From CAZVFE01 sp964626405 (GTDB lineage: Bacteria; Bacteroidota; Bacteroidia; Cytophagales; Spirosomataceae): a DNA stretch of 45,287 nucleotides. The notes under the pieces are model-generated. The model did not search any database. It saw only the letters and a program-made list of their open reading frames with translations, and was not told where the DNA came from. Numbering within the stretch: position 1 is the stretch's first letter; the number at the start of each line of letters is the position of its first letter. The DNA lies in the NCBI GenBank assembly GCA_964626405.1, contig CAZVFE010000006.1, positions 1-45,287 on the forward strand. Reading direction: 5' to 3'. Position numbers and translations under genes: made by a program. This document shows, in pieces, positions 8,491 to 16,507 of this stretch.

Positions 8491-9003
8491 ATGAATAAAG
8501 CAAAGGACTTGTGGTTATTATTAAAGAAATTGGATCGTAAGGATGCAGTAGACAATAATGTATTTGCCAAAGAAAAGAAGCTTTATCCTTATTTTTATTT
8601 ATTAAATTGGTTTGGGGATGAAGGAAGAGAATTAAAACGTAAGACTTCTTTAAAAACTAGAAATAGAATTCAGTTTTATCATTCTATTAAGGATGCTCCA
8701 AGTTATGCAAATGAGCAGATAGAAAAGCCTATTTCAAATACGGAGGTTATTGATTTATTCTTAAAAAATTTACCCTCAATATCTCGTCCAAATCGAAATC
8801 TGGAAGGGGAAATAGTGGATTTATCTTCCATTGATGAGGAACAATTTGAATATCCTGTTTCTGAAACATTTGCAAAAATTTTAGAAAAGCAAGAAAAAAT
8901 TTCAGAGGCAATTGAAATTTATCATAAATTAATTTTGAAAATGCCTGAAAAAAAGGTTTACTTTGCATCTCATATTGAATTTTTAAAAAATAAATTAAAA
9001 TAA
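8491..9003 (+). CDS. Hypothetical protein with TPR-like C terminus
   Basis: A 170-residue soluble protein that I cannot assign to a named function. The first 120 residues are charged and lack known motifs. The last 45 (ETFAKILEKQEKISEAIEIYHKLILKMPEKKVYFASHIEFL) look like one tetratricopeptide-type helical pair. No signal peptide or membrane segment is visible. It sits 4 bp after lptE and 9 bp before secG, so it is translated with envelope-assembly genes. A scaffold or adaptor role is only a guess. Confidence 0.7.
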   Translation: MNKAKDLWLLLKKLDRKDAVDNNVFAKEKKLYPYFYLLNWFGDEGRELKRKTSLKTRNRIQFYHSIKDAPSYANEQIEKPISNTEVIDLFLKNLPSISRPNRNLEGEIVDLSSIDEEQFEYPVSETFAKILEKQEKISEAIEIYHKLILKMPEKKVYFASHIEFLKNKLK

Positions 9004-9012
9004 TTATATAAA

Positions 9013-9369
9013 ATGTTTGCATTCATTATTACCCTGTTAATTATTCTTTCGGTTCTTTTAATCGTTTTAATCCTTATTCAAAATCCTAAAGGAGGCGGTT
9101 TAAGCGGGGAATTTTCGTCTAGTAGTGCGGGACAAATGTTTGGTGTAGCAAAAACAACTGATATAGTTGAGAAATTAACTTGGGGATTTTCAATAGGAAT
9201 CATGGTATTAGTATTAGTATCTGGATTTACTATTTCAAATGCAGATCAAGGAATTGAGCCTATTACTATTCAAGAATCCAGTGCTCCGACAGTTCCAGTA
9301 GCACCAGCGCCAATTAGTACTGCTCCAGCTGCAGCGCCTGCTCCTATCGAGACTGCACCAGCTGAATAA
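9013..9369 (+). CDS. secG: Preprotein translocase subunit SecG
   Basis: A 118-residue protein with two membrane segments (about 3-22 and 58-78). The cytoplasmic loop between them contains NPKGGGLSGEFSSSSAGQMFG, the hallmark of SecG. The tail is rich in Ala, Pro and Thr, common in Bacteroidota SecG. It assists SecYE and SecA in protein export across the inner membrane. It ends the miaB-lptE-secG run. The groES promoter begins immediately downstream. Confidence 0.93.
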   Translation: MFAFIITLLIILSVLLIVLILIQNPKGGGLSGEFSSSSAGQMFGVAKTTDIVEKLTWGFSIGIMVLVLVSGFTISNADQGIEPITIQESSAPTVPVAPAPISTAPAAAPAPIETAPAE

Positions 9370-9376
9370 TTAAAAT

Positions 9377-9391
9377 CTGACATTTTTTCAG
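9377..9391. promoter_or_regulatory. Second copy of CTGACATTTTTTCAG upstream of groES
   Basis: Exactly the same 15-mer as at 5191-5205, including flanking T on the left and TA on the right. It ends 12 bp before the -24 GG of the sigma54 promoter, a plausible near-promoter site for an enhancer-binding protein or a repressor. Confidence 0.6.
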
Positions 9392-9402
9392 TAGCCAAAC
9401 CT

Positions 9403-9418
9403 TGGCATATTAATTGCA
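9403..9418 (+). promoter_or_regulatory. Sigma54 (-24/-12) promoter of groES-groEL
   Basis: TGGCATATTAATTGCA matches the sigma54 consensus TGGCAyrnnnnTTGCw. It has GG at 9404-9405 and GC at 9416-9417, separated by exactly 10 bases. The predicted transcript start is near 9428, giving a leader of about 48 nt before the groES ATG at 9477. No TAnnTTTG sigmaA box is seen in the same gap. A sigma54 activator gene lies 1.4 kb upstream. Confidence 0.75.
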
Positions 9419-9421
9419 TTG

Positions 9422-9442
9422 TATTAGGCATATTGTCTAATA
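9422..9442. repeat. Inverted repeat at the groES transcript start
   Basis: TATTAG (9422-9427), nine bases, then CTAATA (9437-9442): a perfect 6-bp inverted repeat at or just after the predicted transcription start. It could be an operator or a 5' mRNA hairpin. It is not the CIRCE element of HrcA. Confidence 0.4.
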
Positions 9443-9476
9443 TTAAAATTGTTTTATCATTTAAATTATACCAACT

Positions 9477-9755
9477 ATGTCAAAACTTAAAATTCAACCT
9501 TTAGCAGATAGAGTTGTTGTTGAACCTGCTGCTGCAGAAGAAAAAACGGCCTCTGGAATTATTATACCAGATACAGCAAAGGAAAAACCACAGAGAGGAA
9601 CTATTGTAGCTGTAGGAAATGGCAAAAAAGATGAGCCTATTACAGTAAAAGTAGGAGACTCTGTATTATATGGTAAGTATTCTGGAACAGAAATTACCAT
9701 TGAAGGTCAGGATTATTTAATCATGCGTGAGGCTGACATTTTTGCAATTATTTAA
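9477..9755 (+). CDS. groES: Co-chaperonin GroES
   Basis: A 92-residue GroES of normal length. It has the N-terminal strand IQPLADRVVVEP, a mobile loop EEKTASGIIIPDTAKEKPQRG that contacts GroEL, and the C-terminal YLIMREADIFAII. It caps the GroEL ring and promotes ATP-driven folding in the cytoplasm. It is followed after 26 bp by groEL. A sigma54 promoter and the shared palindrome lie upstream. Confidence 0.98.
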   Translation: MSKLKIQPLADRVVVEPAAAEEKTASGIIIPDTAKEKPQRGTIVAVGNGKKDEPITVKVGDSVLYGKYSGTEITIEGQDYLIMREADIFAII

Positions 9756-9781
9756 GTAAAACCTAAAAAAAGAGAAAGAAA

Positions 9782-11410
9782 ATGGCTAAAGAATTATTAT
9801 TCGACGCTGAAGCGAGAGAAAAAATGAAAAAGGGTGTAGATACCCTTGCAAATGCAGTAAAAGTAACATTAGGTCCAAAAGGAAGAAATGTTATCATTGA
9901 TAAGAAATTTGGTTCACCTTCAATTACAAAAGATGGTGTTTCAGTTGCAAAAGAAATTGATTTAGAGGACCAGGTAGAAAATATGGGTGCTCAATTAGTT
10001 AAAGAAGTTGCATCTAAAACTGCTGATCAAGCAGGTGATGGTACAACTACTGCTACTGTTTTAGCACAAGCTATTTATGGTATTGGTTCTAAGAATGTGG
10101 CTGCAGGTGCAAATCCAATGGATTTAAAGAAGGGAATTGATATCGCTGTACAAGCAGTTGTTAAGAATTTACAAGATCAATCCAAGCCAATTGAAACGAA
10201 CAATGAAATTGCACAAGTTGCTACTATTTCTGCGAATAATGATGCTGAAATTGGAGAAATGATTTCTGCTGCAATGGATAAAGTAGGAAAAGAAGGTGTA
10301 ATCACTGTTGAAGAAGCAAGAGGAACAGAAACAGAAGTAAAAACTGTGGAAGGAATGCAATTTGATAGAGGTTATTTATCTCCTTATTTTGTTACGAATA
10401 CTGAAAAGATGGAAGTTGAATTCGACAAACCTTTCATTTTGATTTCTGAAAAGAAGGTTTCAAATATGAAGGAATTACTTCCTGTATTAGAAGGTGTTGC
10501 TCAAACTGGTCGTCCTTTATTAATCATTGCTGAGGATGTTGATGGGGAAGCTTTGGCTACTTTAATCGTAAACAAAATCAAAGGTGCATTAAAAGTTGCT
10601 GCTGTTAAAGCTCCTGGATTTGGAGATAGAAGAAAAGCAATGTTAGAGGATATTGCAATCTTAACTGGAGGAACAGTTATTTCAGAGGATAGAGGATTTA
10701 AATTAGAGAATGCTACTATTGAATATTTAGGACAAGCAGAAAAGATTTCTGTAGACAAAGATAATACTACAATTATTAATGGTGCAGGTTCTCAGGATGA
10801 TATTCAAAATAGAGTAAATCAAATAAAATCTCAGATTGAAAATACTACATCTGATTACGATAGAGAGAAATTACAAGAGCGTTTAGCTAAATTAGCTGGT
10901 GGTGTTGCAATTTTATATATCGGAGCAGCTACTGAGGTAGAAATGAAAGAGAAAAAAGACCGTGTAGACGATGCTTTACATGCTACAAGAGCAGCCGTGG
11001 AAGAAGGAATTATTGCTGGTGGTGGTGTTGCTTTAATTAGAGCTATCGCTTCATTAGATAATTTAAAAGGTTCTAACGAAGATCAGACTACAGGTATTAA
11101 TATTATTCGTCAGGCAATTGAATCTCCATTAAGAACTATCGTTTCTAATGCGGGAGGAGAAGGATCTGTAGTAATCAATGCTGTTAAGGCAGGAAAAGAT
11201 GATTATGGATACAATGCTCGTGAAGACAAATATGAGAATTTAATTAAAGCAGGTATTATTGACCCTACCAAGGTAACTCGTTTGGCTTTAGAAAATGCTG
11301 CTTCTATCGCAGGATTATTATTAACAACTGAATGTGTTATTTCTGAAAAACCTTCTGCTGAACCAGCAATGCCAGCAGGTGGTGGACATGGAATGGGTGG
11401 AATGATGTAA
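9782..11410 (+). CDS. groEL: Chaperonin GroEL
   Basis: A 542-residue chaperonin with equatorial, intermediate and apical domains in normal order. The ATP-binding motif GDGTTTATVLAQAI is near residue 86, VTLGPKGRNVIIDKKFG is at the N terminus, and the flexible tail GGGHGMGGMM is at the C terminus. It forms the folding cage with GroES. It is co-transcribed with groES and ended by a strong hairpin terminator at 11440-11470. Confidence 0.99.
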   Translation: MAKELLFDAEAREKMKKGVDTLANAVKVTLGPKGRNVIIDKKFGSPSITKDGVSVAKEIDLEDQVENMGAQLVKEVASKTADQAGDGTTTATVLAQAIYGIGSKNVAAGANPMDLKKGIDIAVQAVVKNLQDQSKPIETNNEIAQVATISANNDAEIGEMISAAMDKVGKEGVITVEEARGTETEVKTVEGMQFDRGYLSPYFVTNTEKMEVEFDKPFILISEKKVSNMKELLPVLEGVAQTGRPLLIIAEDVDGEALATLIVNKIKGALKVAAVKAPGFGDRRKAMLEDIAILTGGTVISEDRGFKLENATIEYLGQAEKISVDKDNTTIINGAGSQDDIQNRVNQIKSQIENTTSDYDREKLQERLAKLAGGVAILYIGAATEVEMKEKKDRVDDALHATRAAVEEGIIAGGGVALIRAIASLDNLKGSNEDQTTGINIIRQAIESPLRTIVSNAGGEGSVVINAVKAGKDDYGYNAREDKYENLIKAGIIDPTKVTRLALENAASIAGLLLTTECVISEKPSAEPAMPAGGGHGMGGMM

Positions 11411-11439
11411 TAATTATTCAATTATTATTCATAAAGTCA

Positions 11440-11470
11440 AAAAATCTCCTCAATTTTGAGGAGATTTTTA
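11440..11470. terminator. Rho-independent terminator after groEL
   Basis: AAAAATCTCCTC, loop AATTTT, then GAGGAGATTTTT: a 12-bp stem followed by T-rich sequence. A-run and T-run on both sides make it potentially bidirectional. The right arm carries GAGGAG 14 bp before the next gene's ATG. Confidence 0.85.
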
Positions 11471-11476
11471 TTTTAT

Positions 11477-12628
11477 ATGAACTCCAATTTAAAAAGCCGT
11501 TTTGCAATTAATATTTTATTCTTTATTTGTGGAACAAATTTTGCCACTTGGGCAACAAGAATTCCAGACTATAAAGAAAACCTGCAAATATCAGATGGAG
11601 AATTAGGTACAATTTTAGTGGGTCTACCCATTGGATCAATTATTTCCTTGCCAATAGCCGGAAAACTCATTTCACATTTCAATTCAAAGAAAATAAGTTT
11701 ATTTGCTATATTTCTCTATATTCTAATTCTTCCTCTAATTTCAATTATTCATCATCCAATATTGTTATTTTTCGGGTTATTTGGCTTTGGTATGGCAGGA
11801 GACATCCTAAATATTTCTATGAATACCCAAGTAATTGCCTTAGAAGAAAGATTGAATAAAATAATTATGTCTAGCTTTCATGCCGTATTTTCTTTCGGAT
11901 TAATGTTTGGATCGCTTTTGGGTGGAGCAATCAATAAGAGTTTAAGTATTCAGGAACATTTCTTATTAATTACTGGAATTAACGTTATTTCAATTTTCTT
12001 TTTTTATAAACATCTCCTACCCGACCCTACTCATCAATCCGATTCAAATGGAAAACTAAATATTTTAAAATTCCCTAAAAAATTAATCATCCTTTCTTTG
12101 ATTGCCCTTTGTGGAATGCTAAGTGAGGGTGCTATGGCAGATTGGATTCCATTATATTTCAAAGAATATGTATTGGATAATCCCTATAACTATACCATTG
12201 GATTTACATCTTTCGGAATTGCAATGGTGATAGGAAGGTTATTAGGAGATTGGGCTTCAAACAAATATGGCTCAAAAAATATATTAAATTTTGCAGGTTT
12301 GTCCATTACTATTGGAATGTTAATCAATTTATTATTTTCAATTTACTGGATAAAAGTAATTGGCTGCTTCATTATTGGAATAGGAATTTCAACTATCGTT
12401 CCTTTGGTGTATTCAGCTGCAGGAAAAACTAAGGAAATTTCACCTTCAATTGCTATAGCGGGGGTTTCTACCATTGCTTATGCTGGTTTTTTAATGGGCC
12501 CTCCCCTAATTGGTTTTCTTTCTGAATTTATCAACCTACCCAAGGCTCTAGGGTTAATTGCTATTTTGGGATTTATTTCCACTATTATTTCATTTAATAG
12601 TCGTTCAATACCAAATAAAAATTCATAA
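11477..12628 (+). CDS. MFS transporter (YbjJ-like)
   Basis: A 383-residue hydrophobic protein with about 12 membrane segments. The opening ICGTNFATWATRIPDYKENL and the SSFHAVFSFGLMFGSLLG helix resemble the YbjJ/FucP-related branch of the major facilitator superfamily, whose substrates are poorly known. The ATG at 11477 is preferred over the earlier in-frame start at 11456, which lies in the terminator stem. It stands directly behind the groEL terminator with no clear promoter. A separate sugar porter gene follows 65 bp later. Substrate unknown. Confidence 0.8.
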   Translation: MNSNLKSRFAINILFFICGTNFATWATRIPDYKENLQISDGELGTILVGLPIGSIISLPIAGKLISHFNSKKISLFAIFLYILILPLISIIHHPILLFFGLFGFGMAGDILNISMNTQVIALEERLNKIIMSSFHAVFSFGLMFGSLLGGAINKSLSIQEHFLLITGINVISIFFFYKHLLPDPTHQSDSNGKLNILKFPKKLIILSLIALCGMLSEGAMADWIPLYFKEYVLDNPYNYTIGFTSFGIAMVIGRLLGDWASNKYGSKNILNFAGLSITIGMLINLLFSIYWIKVIGCFIIGIGISTIVPLVYSAAGKTKEISPSIAIAGVSTIAYAGFLMGPPLIGFLSEFINLPKALGLIAILGFISTIISFNSRSIPNKNS

Positions 12629-12641
12629 ATTAAATTTATTT

Positions 12642-12695
12642 ATTGATTAATATTGCCTATTTTAGAAAGTTAATTCTGAAAACTATTTAATCAAT
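12642..12695. promoter_or_regulatory. Promoter region of sugar porter gene flanked by an inverted repeat
   Basis: ATTGATTAA (12642-12650) and its exact reverse complement TTAATCAAT (12687-12695, covering the start codon) enclose a -7-like TATTTTAG at 12658-12665 (one mismatch to TAnnTTTG). This arrangement suggests operator half-sites, perhaps for the GntR-type regulator encoded downstream. Confidence 0.35.
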
Positions 12696-14010
12696 GAATA
12701 AAAATGTTGTTTTTTGGTCCATTACAGTAGGTCTTGGTGGATTATTATTTGGTATGGATACTGCTGTAATTTCTGGAGCAGAAAAAACAATCCAAAATTT
12801 ATGGAATTTAGATAATTTAACTCATGGACTAGCTGTTGCAATAGCATTATATGGAACCGTAATTGGTGCTGCAATTGGAGGTATACCTGCTGACACTTTC
12901 GGAAGAAAACCTACTCTAATGGTGATTGGAATCAGTTTTTTTCTTTCAGCAATAGGTACTGCAATTGCATCAAATGTGGAAATGTTTATGTTATTCAGAT
13001 TTTTGGGAGGTTTAGGAATTGGGGCCTCTTCTGTAGTTGCTCCTGTTTATATTTCAGAAATAGCACCTGCTAAACATCGTGGAAAATTGGTAATTTCTTT
13101 TCAATTAAATATCGTATTTGGTATACTTTTAGCCTATATTTCAAATTATTTAATTCAAGGCTTGGAAAATGATTGGAGATGGATGTTGGCAGTTGTAGCC
13201 TTACCTTCACTTTTATTTTCTGTTTTAATCTATTTTACACCAGAAACACCTTATTTTCTATTATTAAAAAGAAATAACCAACAGGAAGCAGAAAGGGTAC
13301 TTCAATTAGCTGACGACTCAAATCCGAAGGAGTCAATTGAAAGAATTATGAGTTCAGTTAAGAATCAGAGCAGCCAAGTAAAAGAGGCTTTGTTTTCAAG
13401 TAAATATACCAAACCCATTTTCCTGGCATTTTTAATTGCCTTCTTTAACCAAATGTCTGGAATTAATGCCGTAATCTATTTTGCACCAAGAATATACGAG
13501 CTTACAGGTCTTGCAACAAAAGGAGCATTTTTAGCAACAGCAGGTATTGGTATAGCAAATTTAATTTTTACCATGTTGGGTTGGTACCTAATTGATAGAT
13601 TTGGTAGAAAAAAATTAATGCTAATTGGATCAATTGGCTATTTGTTTTCTTTAGGACATATCGCTTATTCCTTTCATACCCAAAACTATCAATATGTACC
13701 CCATTTAATATTTATGTTTATTGGAGCACATGCAATTGGTCAGGGCTCAGTTATTTGGGTATTTATTTCAGAGATTTTCCCTAGTTCTGTTCGAGCAAAA
13801 GGGATGACATTGGGTTCACTTACACATTGGGTATTTGCTGCTCTTATTGCTAATTTTTTTCCATTTTTTACAGAAATATTCGGTGGTGAAACAATTTTTG
13901 GATTTTTTACGTTCATGATGTTATTACAATTAGTATTTGTAATTTTTATGATGCCTGAAACCAAAGGAAGCAGTTTAGAAGATTTAGAAAAACAAATTGT
14001 AGGACATTAA
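12694..14010 (+). CDS. Sugar porter family MFS transporter
   Basis: A 438-residue, 12-helix transporter with the full set of sugar porter signatures. These are GGLLFGMDTAVISGA in helix 1, DTFGRKP after helix 2, a RFLGGLGIGASS region, the PETPYFLL motif after helix 6, QMSGINAVIYFAPRI in helix 7, DRFGRKKLM, and the terminal PETKG. Members such as XylE and GalP import hexoses or pentoses by proton symport. The GntR-LacI-type regulator gene begins 13 bp after its stop, so the two probably form a sugar-responsive pair. No sugar-degrading enzyme gene is adjacent, so the sugar is not identified. Confidence 0.93.
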   Translation: MNKNVVFWSITVGLGGLLFGMDTAVISGAEKTIQNLWNLDNLTHGLAVAIALYGTVIGAAIGGIPADTFGRKPTLMVIGISFFLSAIGTAIASNVEMFMLFRFLGGLGIGASSVVAPVYISEIAPAKHRGKLVISFQLNIVFGILLAYISNYLIQGLENDWRWMLAVVALPSLLFSVLIYFTPETPYFLLLKRNNQQEAERVLQLADDSNPKESIERIMSSVKNQSSQVKEALFSSKYTKPIFLAFLIAFFNQMSGINAVIYFAPRIYELTGLATKGAFLATAGIGIANLIFTMLGWYLIDRFGRKKLMLIGSIGYLFSLGHIAYSFHTQNYQYVPHLIFMFIGAHAIGQGSVIWVFISEIFPSSVRAKGMTLGSLTHWVFAALIANFFPFFTEIFGGETIFGFFTFMMLLQLVFVIFMMPETKGSSLEDLEKQIVGH

Positions 14011-14023
14011 TTCATTCCAAAAT

Positions 14024-15031
14024 ATGATACAATACGATCCTGAATCAAATAGACCAAAATATCTTCAATTAATTGATGGGATTATTGATGCCATCGATAA
14101 AGGAGAGTTTGAAAGAGGACAACAATTACCTTCCATAAACCAAATTGCACATGAGTTTGGAATGGCAAGAATGACTGTAACTAAGGCTTATGATGAATTG
14201 AAGGAAAGGGGCCTAATTACTTCTCACCATGGAAAAGGTTTTTATGTAACAAGTACCGATACTAAATCTAATATGCATGTATTCATATTAATGGATGCAT
14301 TAACTCCTTATAAAGAAATTTTACTTGAAAATATCCTACAAACCCTAGGTAAAGGAATTTCCTATAATTTATTTTTTCATTATCATGATATTAGACTATT
14401 TGAGAGCTTAATAAATGATAATTTAGGTCGATATAATCATTATATAGTACTTCCACATTTTAATATTTCTGTTTCAAAGATTGTTTCAAAAATACCAAAG
14501 GATAAATTATTAATTCTTGATATTGATATCAAAGAATTTGGAGATGATTATAGTATTTTATATCAGAATTTTGAGAAAAATATTTATGACGGTCTGAATC
14601 AATCAGTGGATAAATTAAAAAAATATGAAAAAATCAATTTAATTTTATCCAGAAAGTCCTTCCAATATACTCCAAATGGTATTATTAATGGTTTCCAAAC
14701 TTTTTGTAAAGATCAAAATATGGAATCCAATATTATTGCAGATTTGGATGAAAAAGAACAATTAGAAAAGAACCAAGCCTATATTGTATTTAGAGAATTT
14801 GACTTGATAAAAATCATTAATTTCATCAATAATTATAAATGGAAAGTAGGAAAAGACATTGGAATTATTTCCTATGATGATACACCACTTAAGGAAATAA
14901 TCTCGGAAGGAATATCTGTAATTTCGAATGATTTTGCCTTAATGGGTAAAAGAGCTGGGGAAATGATTTTAAATAAAGAAAAAGGGAAATTTGCAAATCA
15001 ATGCTATTTTTTAGATAGAGGTTCCTTATAA
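14024..15031 (+). CDS. GntR-family regulator with LacI-type sugar-binding domain
   Basis: A 335-residue regulator. Residues 1-75 form a GntR winged helix (LPSINQIAHEFGMARMTVTKAYDELKERGLI, GKGFYV). The rest resembles a periplasmic-binding-protein/LacI effector domain (IGIISYDDTPLKEIISEGISVISNDFALMGKRAGEMIL). This architecture is frequent in Bacteroidota sugar regulons. Its place 13 bp after a sugar porter gene suggests it senses the imported sugar and controls that promoter. Its 3' end overlaps the convergent acetyltransferase gene by 6 bp. Confidence 0.88.
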   Translation: MIQYDPESNRPKYLQLIDGIIDAIDKGEFERGQQLPSINQIAHEFGMARMTVTKAYDELKERGLITSHHGKGFYVTSTDTKSNMHVFILMDALTPYKEILLENILQTLGKGISYNLFFHYHDIRLFESLINDNLGRYNHYIVLPHFNISVSKIVSKIPKDKLLILDIDIKEFGDDYSILYQNFEKNIYDGLNQSVDKLKKYEKINLILSRKSFQYTPNGIINGFQTFCKDQNMESNIIADLDEKEQLEKNQAYIVFREFDLIKIINFINNYKWKVGKDIGIISYDDTPLKEIISEGISVISNDFALMGKRAGEMILNKEKGKFANQCYFLDRGSL

Positions 15032-15478
15032 GTCTTTGTGGACATTTACCCATTCATAATCTAATTTTACATCATATTTTTTATAAAACTCAATAGCTTT
15101 ATCATTCCAATCTAATACTTGCCACATCATTCCTGTACAGTTTTTTGCTTTCCCTTCTTCAATGGCCTTCTCTAATAATAGTTTACCAATACCCATTCCA
15201 CGAAATTCTTCTTCAATATAAATATCTTCTAAATATAATCTCTTTCCTTTCCATGTTGAAAAACGATAATACCAAAGAGAAAATCCAGCAATTTTATCAT
15301 CTACAAAAGCCAAATTTGATTCAAAAAGTGGATTTTCATTCATAAATCCATTTTCAATATAATCCTCCTCAGTAACAGTAACTTCCTGTGGAGCCCTTTC
15401 AAATAAGGCTAATTTCTTAACCAAAGCAATGATTGTTGGGATATCAGATTTCTCTGCCTTTCGAATCTTAATATTCAT
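15026..15478 (-). CDS. GNAT acetyltransferase, spermidine/spermine N1-acetyltransferase-like
   Basis: A 150-residue GNAT protein of typical size. The acetyl-CoA binding motif A is in LYLEDIYIEEEFRGMGIGKLLLE (Q/RxxGxG/A). The segments FERAPQEVTVTEEDYIENGF and WNDKAIEFYKK match the SSAT/diamine acetyltransferase branch. It could acetylate polyamines or thialysine-like amines. That fits the polyamine-synthesis genes at 33326-35672, but the substrate is inferred. Its start lies 3 bp after the pseudouridine synthase stop, indicating an operon. Confidence 0.85.
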   Translation of the reverse strand: MNIKIRKAEKSDIPTIIALVKKLALFERAPQEVTVTEEDYIENGFMNENPLFESNLAFVDDKIAGFSLWYYRFSTWKGKRLYLEDIYIEEEFRGMGIGKLLLEKAIEEGKAKNCTGMMWQVLDWNDKAIEFYKKYDVKLDYEWVNVHKDL

Positions 15479-15481
15479 AAT

Positions 15482-16504
15482 TTATAAACTTCTTAATTTT
15501 TCTAATAAATTCTTCATATCCTCAGGAAATTCTGTTTCAAATTTAATCCTTTCCTTTGTTTTTGGATGAATAATTTCTAAACTCTGAGCATGTAAGGCTT
15601 GTCGAGGGCAAATATCCAATAAATTTTTAACTAAAGCTTTAAAATTAGCAATTGGACTTATGTACCGAATTTTATCACCTCCATAAGCAGAATCTGAAAA
15701 TATTGGATGCTGGATGGAAGAAGCATGGGCTCTAATTTGGTGTGTTCTTCCTGTTTCTAAATTGAATTTCACTAAAGAACAAAAACCAAAATCCTCCACT
15801 ACTTCATAATGGGTGATAGCAATTTTTCCATGTTCTGAATCCTCAGGATACATGATCATAACTTTTCTATCCTTGGGTGAACGCGTAATCTTTCCTACCA
15901 ATTTACCTTTGGGTTCTTTTGGAACACCCCATAAAACAGCATAATAGGTTCTTTCAATACTATGTTCAAAAAATTGATTTCCTAAAAAGGATAAAGAAAA
16001 TTCATTTTTTGCAATTACTAAAATTCCAGAAGTATCTTTATCAATTCGATGAACCAAACCCGGACGTATTTCTCCATTTGAATTTGGTAATTGATTACAA
16101 TGATGAAGTAAGCCATTTACTAAAGTACCATTCCAATTACCATGAGCAGGATGGACAACCATACCAGCAGGTTTATTTACAAAAATAATATCCTCATCTT
16201 CATAAATTATATCTAATTCCATTTCCTCAGGATAAACCTCTTTATCCCTAGGAGGTTCCGAAAAAGAAATTGAAATTTCATCAAAAGGTTTAACCTTATA
16301 ATTCGCCTTAAAAACCTTAATATTATTGACCTTAACAGAACCAGCTTCAATTCCTGCTTGAATCTTATTCCTACTTGCATTAGAAATTTTTAATTGCAAA
16401 TATTTGTCAATTCTTAATAATTGTTGACCTTTGTCAACAATAAACTCATGATGGACAAATAATTCTTCTTCCTCTTCTTCAATAAATTCGTTTTCTGAAG
16501 ACAT
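15482..16504 (-). CDS. RluA/RluD-family rRNA pseudouridine synthase
   Basis: A 340-residue enzyme. An acidic N terminus is followed by an S4 RNA-binding domain (about 25-90, LLRIDKYLQLKISNASRNKIQ). The RluA catalytic domain follows, with motif II HRIDKDTSG and its nucleophile Asp155, and the later GRTHQIRAHASS motif. It converts specific uridines to pseudouridine, most likely in 23S rRNA as in RluD. It begins only 3 bp from the divergent PLP-enzyme gene, so its promoter must lie inside that gene's coding sequence. Confidence 0.92.
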   Translation of the reverse strand: MSSENEFIEEEEEELFVHHEFIVDKGQQLLRIDKYLQLKISNASRNKIQAGIEAGSVKVNNIKVFKANYKVKPFDEISISFSEPPRDKEVYPEEMELDIIYEDEDIIFVNKPAGMVVHPAHGNWNGTLVNGLLHHCNQLPNSNGEIRPGLVHRIDKDTSGILVIAKNEFSLSFLGNQFFEHSIERTYYAVLWGVPKEPKGKLVGKITRSPKDRKVMIMYPEDSEHGKIAITHYEVVEDFGFCSLVKFNLETGRTHQIRAHASSIQHPIFSDSAYGGDKIRYISPIANFKALVKNLLDICPRQALHAQSLEIIHPKTKERIKFETEFPEDMKNLLEKLRSL

Positions 16505-16507
16505 TTT

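Noticed and set aside
9733..9746. CTGACATTTTTGCA inside the end of groES, resembling the shared palindrome
   Set aside because: It lies in codons for conserved residues (ADIFAI) and lacks the TCAG right arm, so it is probably a coding coincidence.
10169..10758. Minus-strand open frames antisense to groEL
   Set aside because: They mirror the codon pattern of groEL, have serine- or aromatic-rich low-complexity translations and no promoter or family match.
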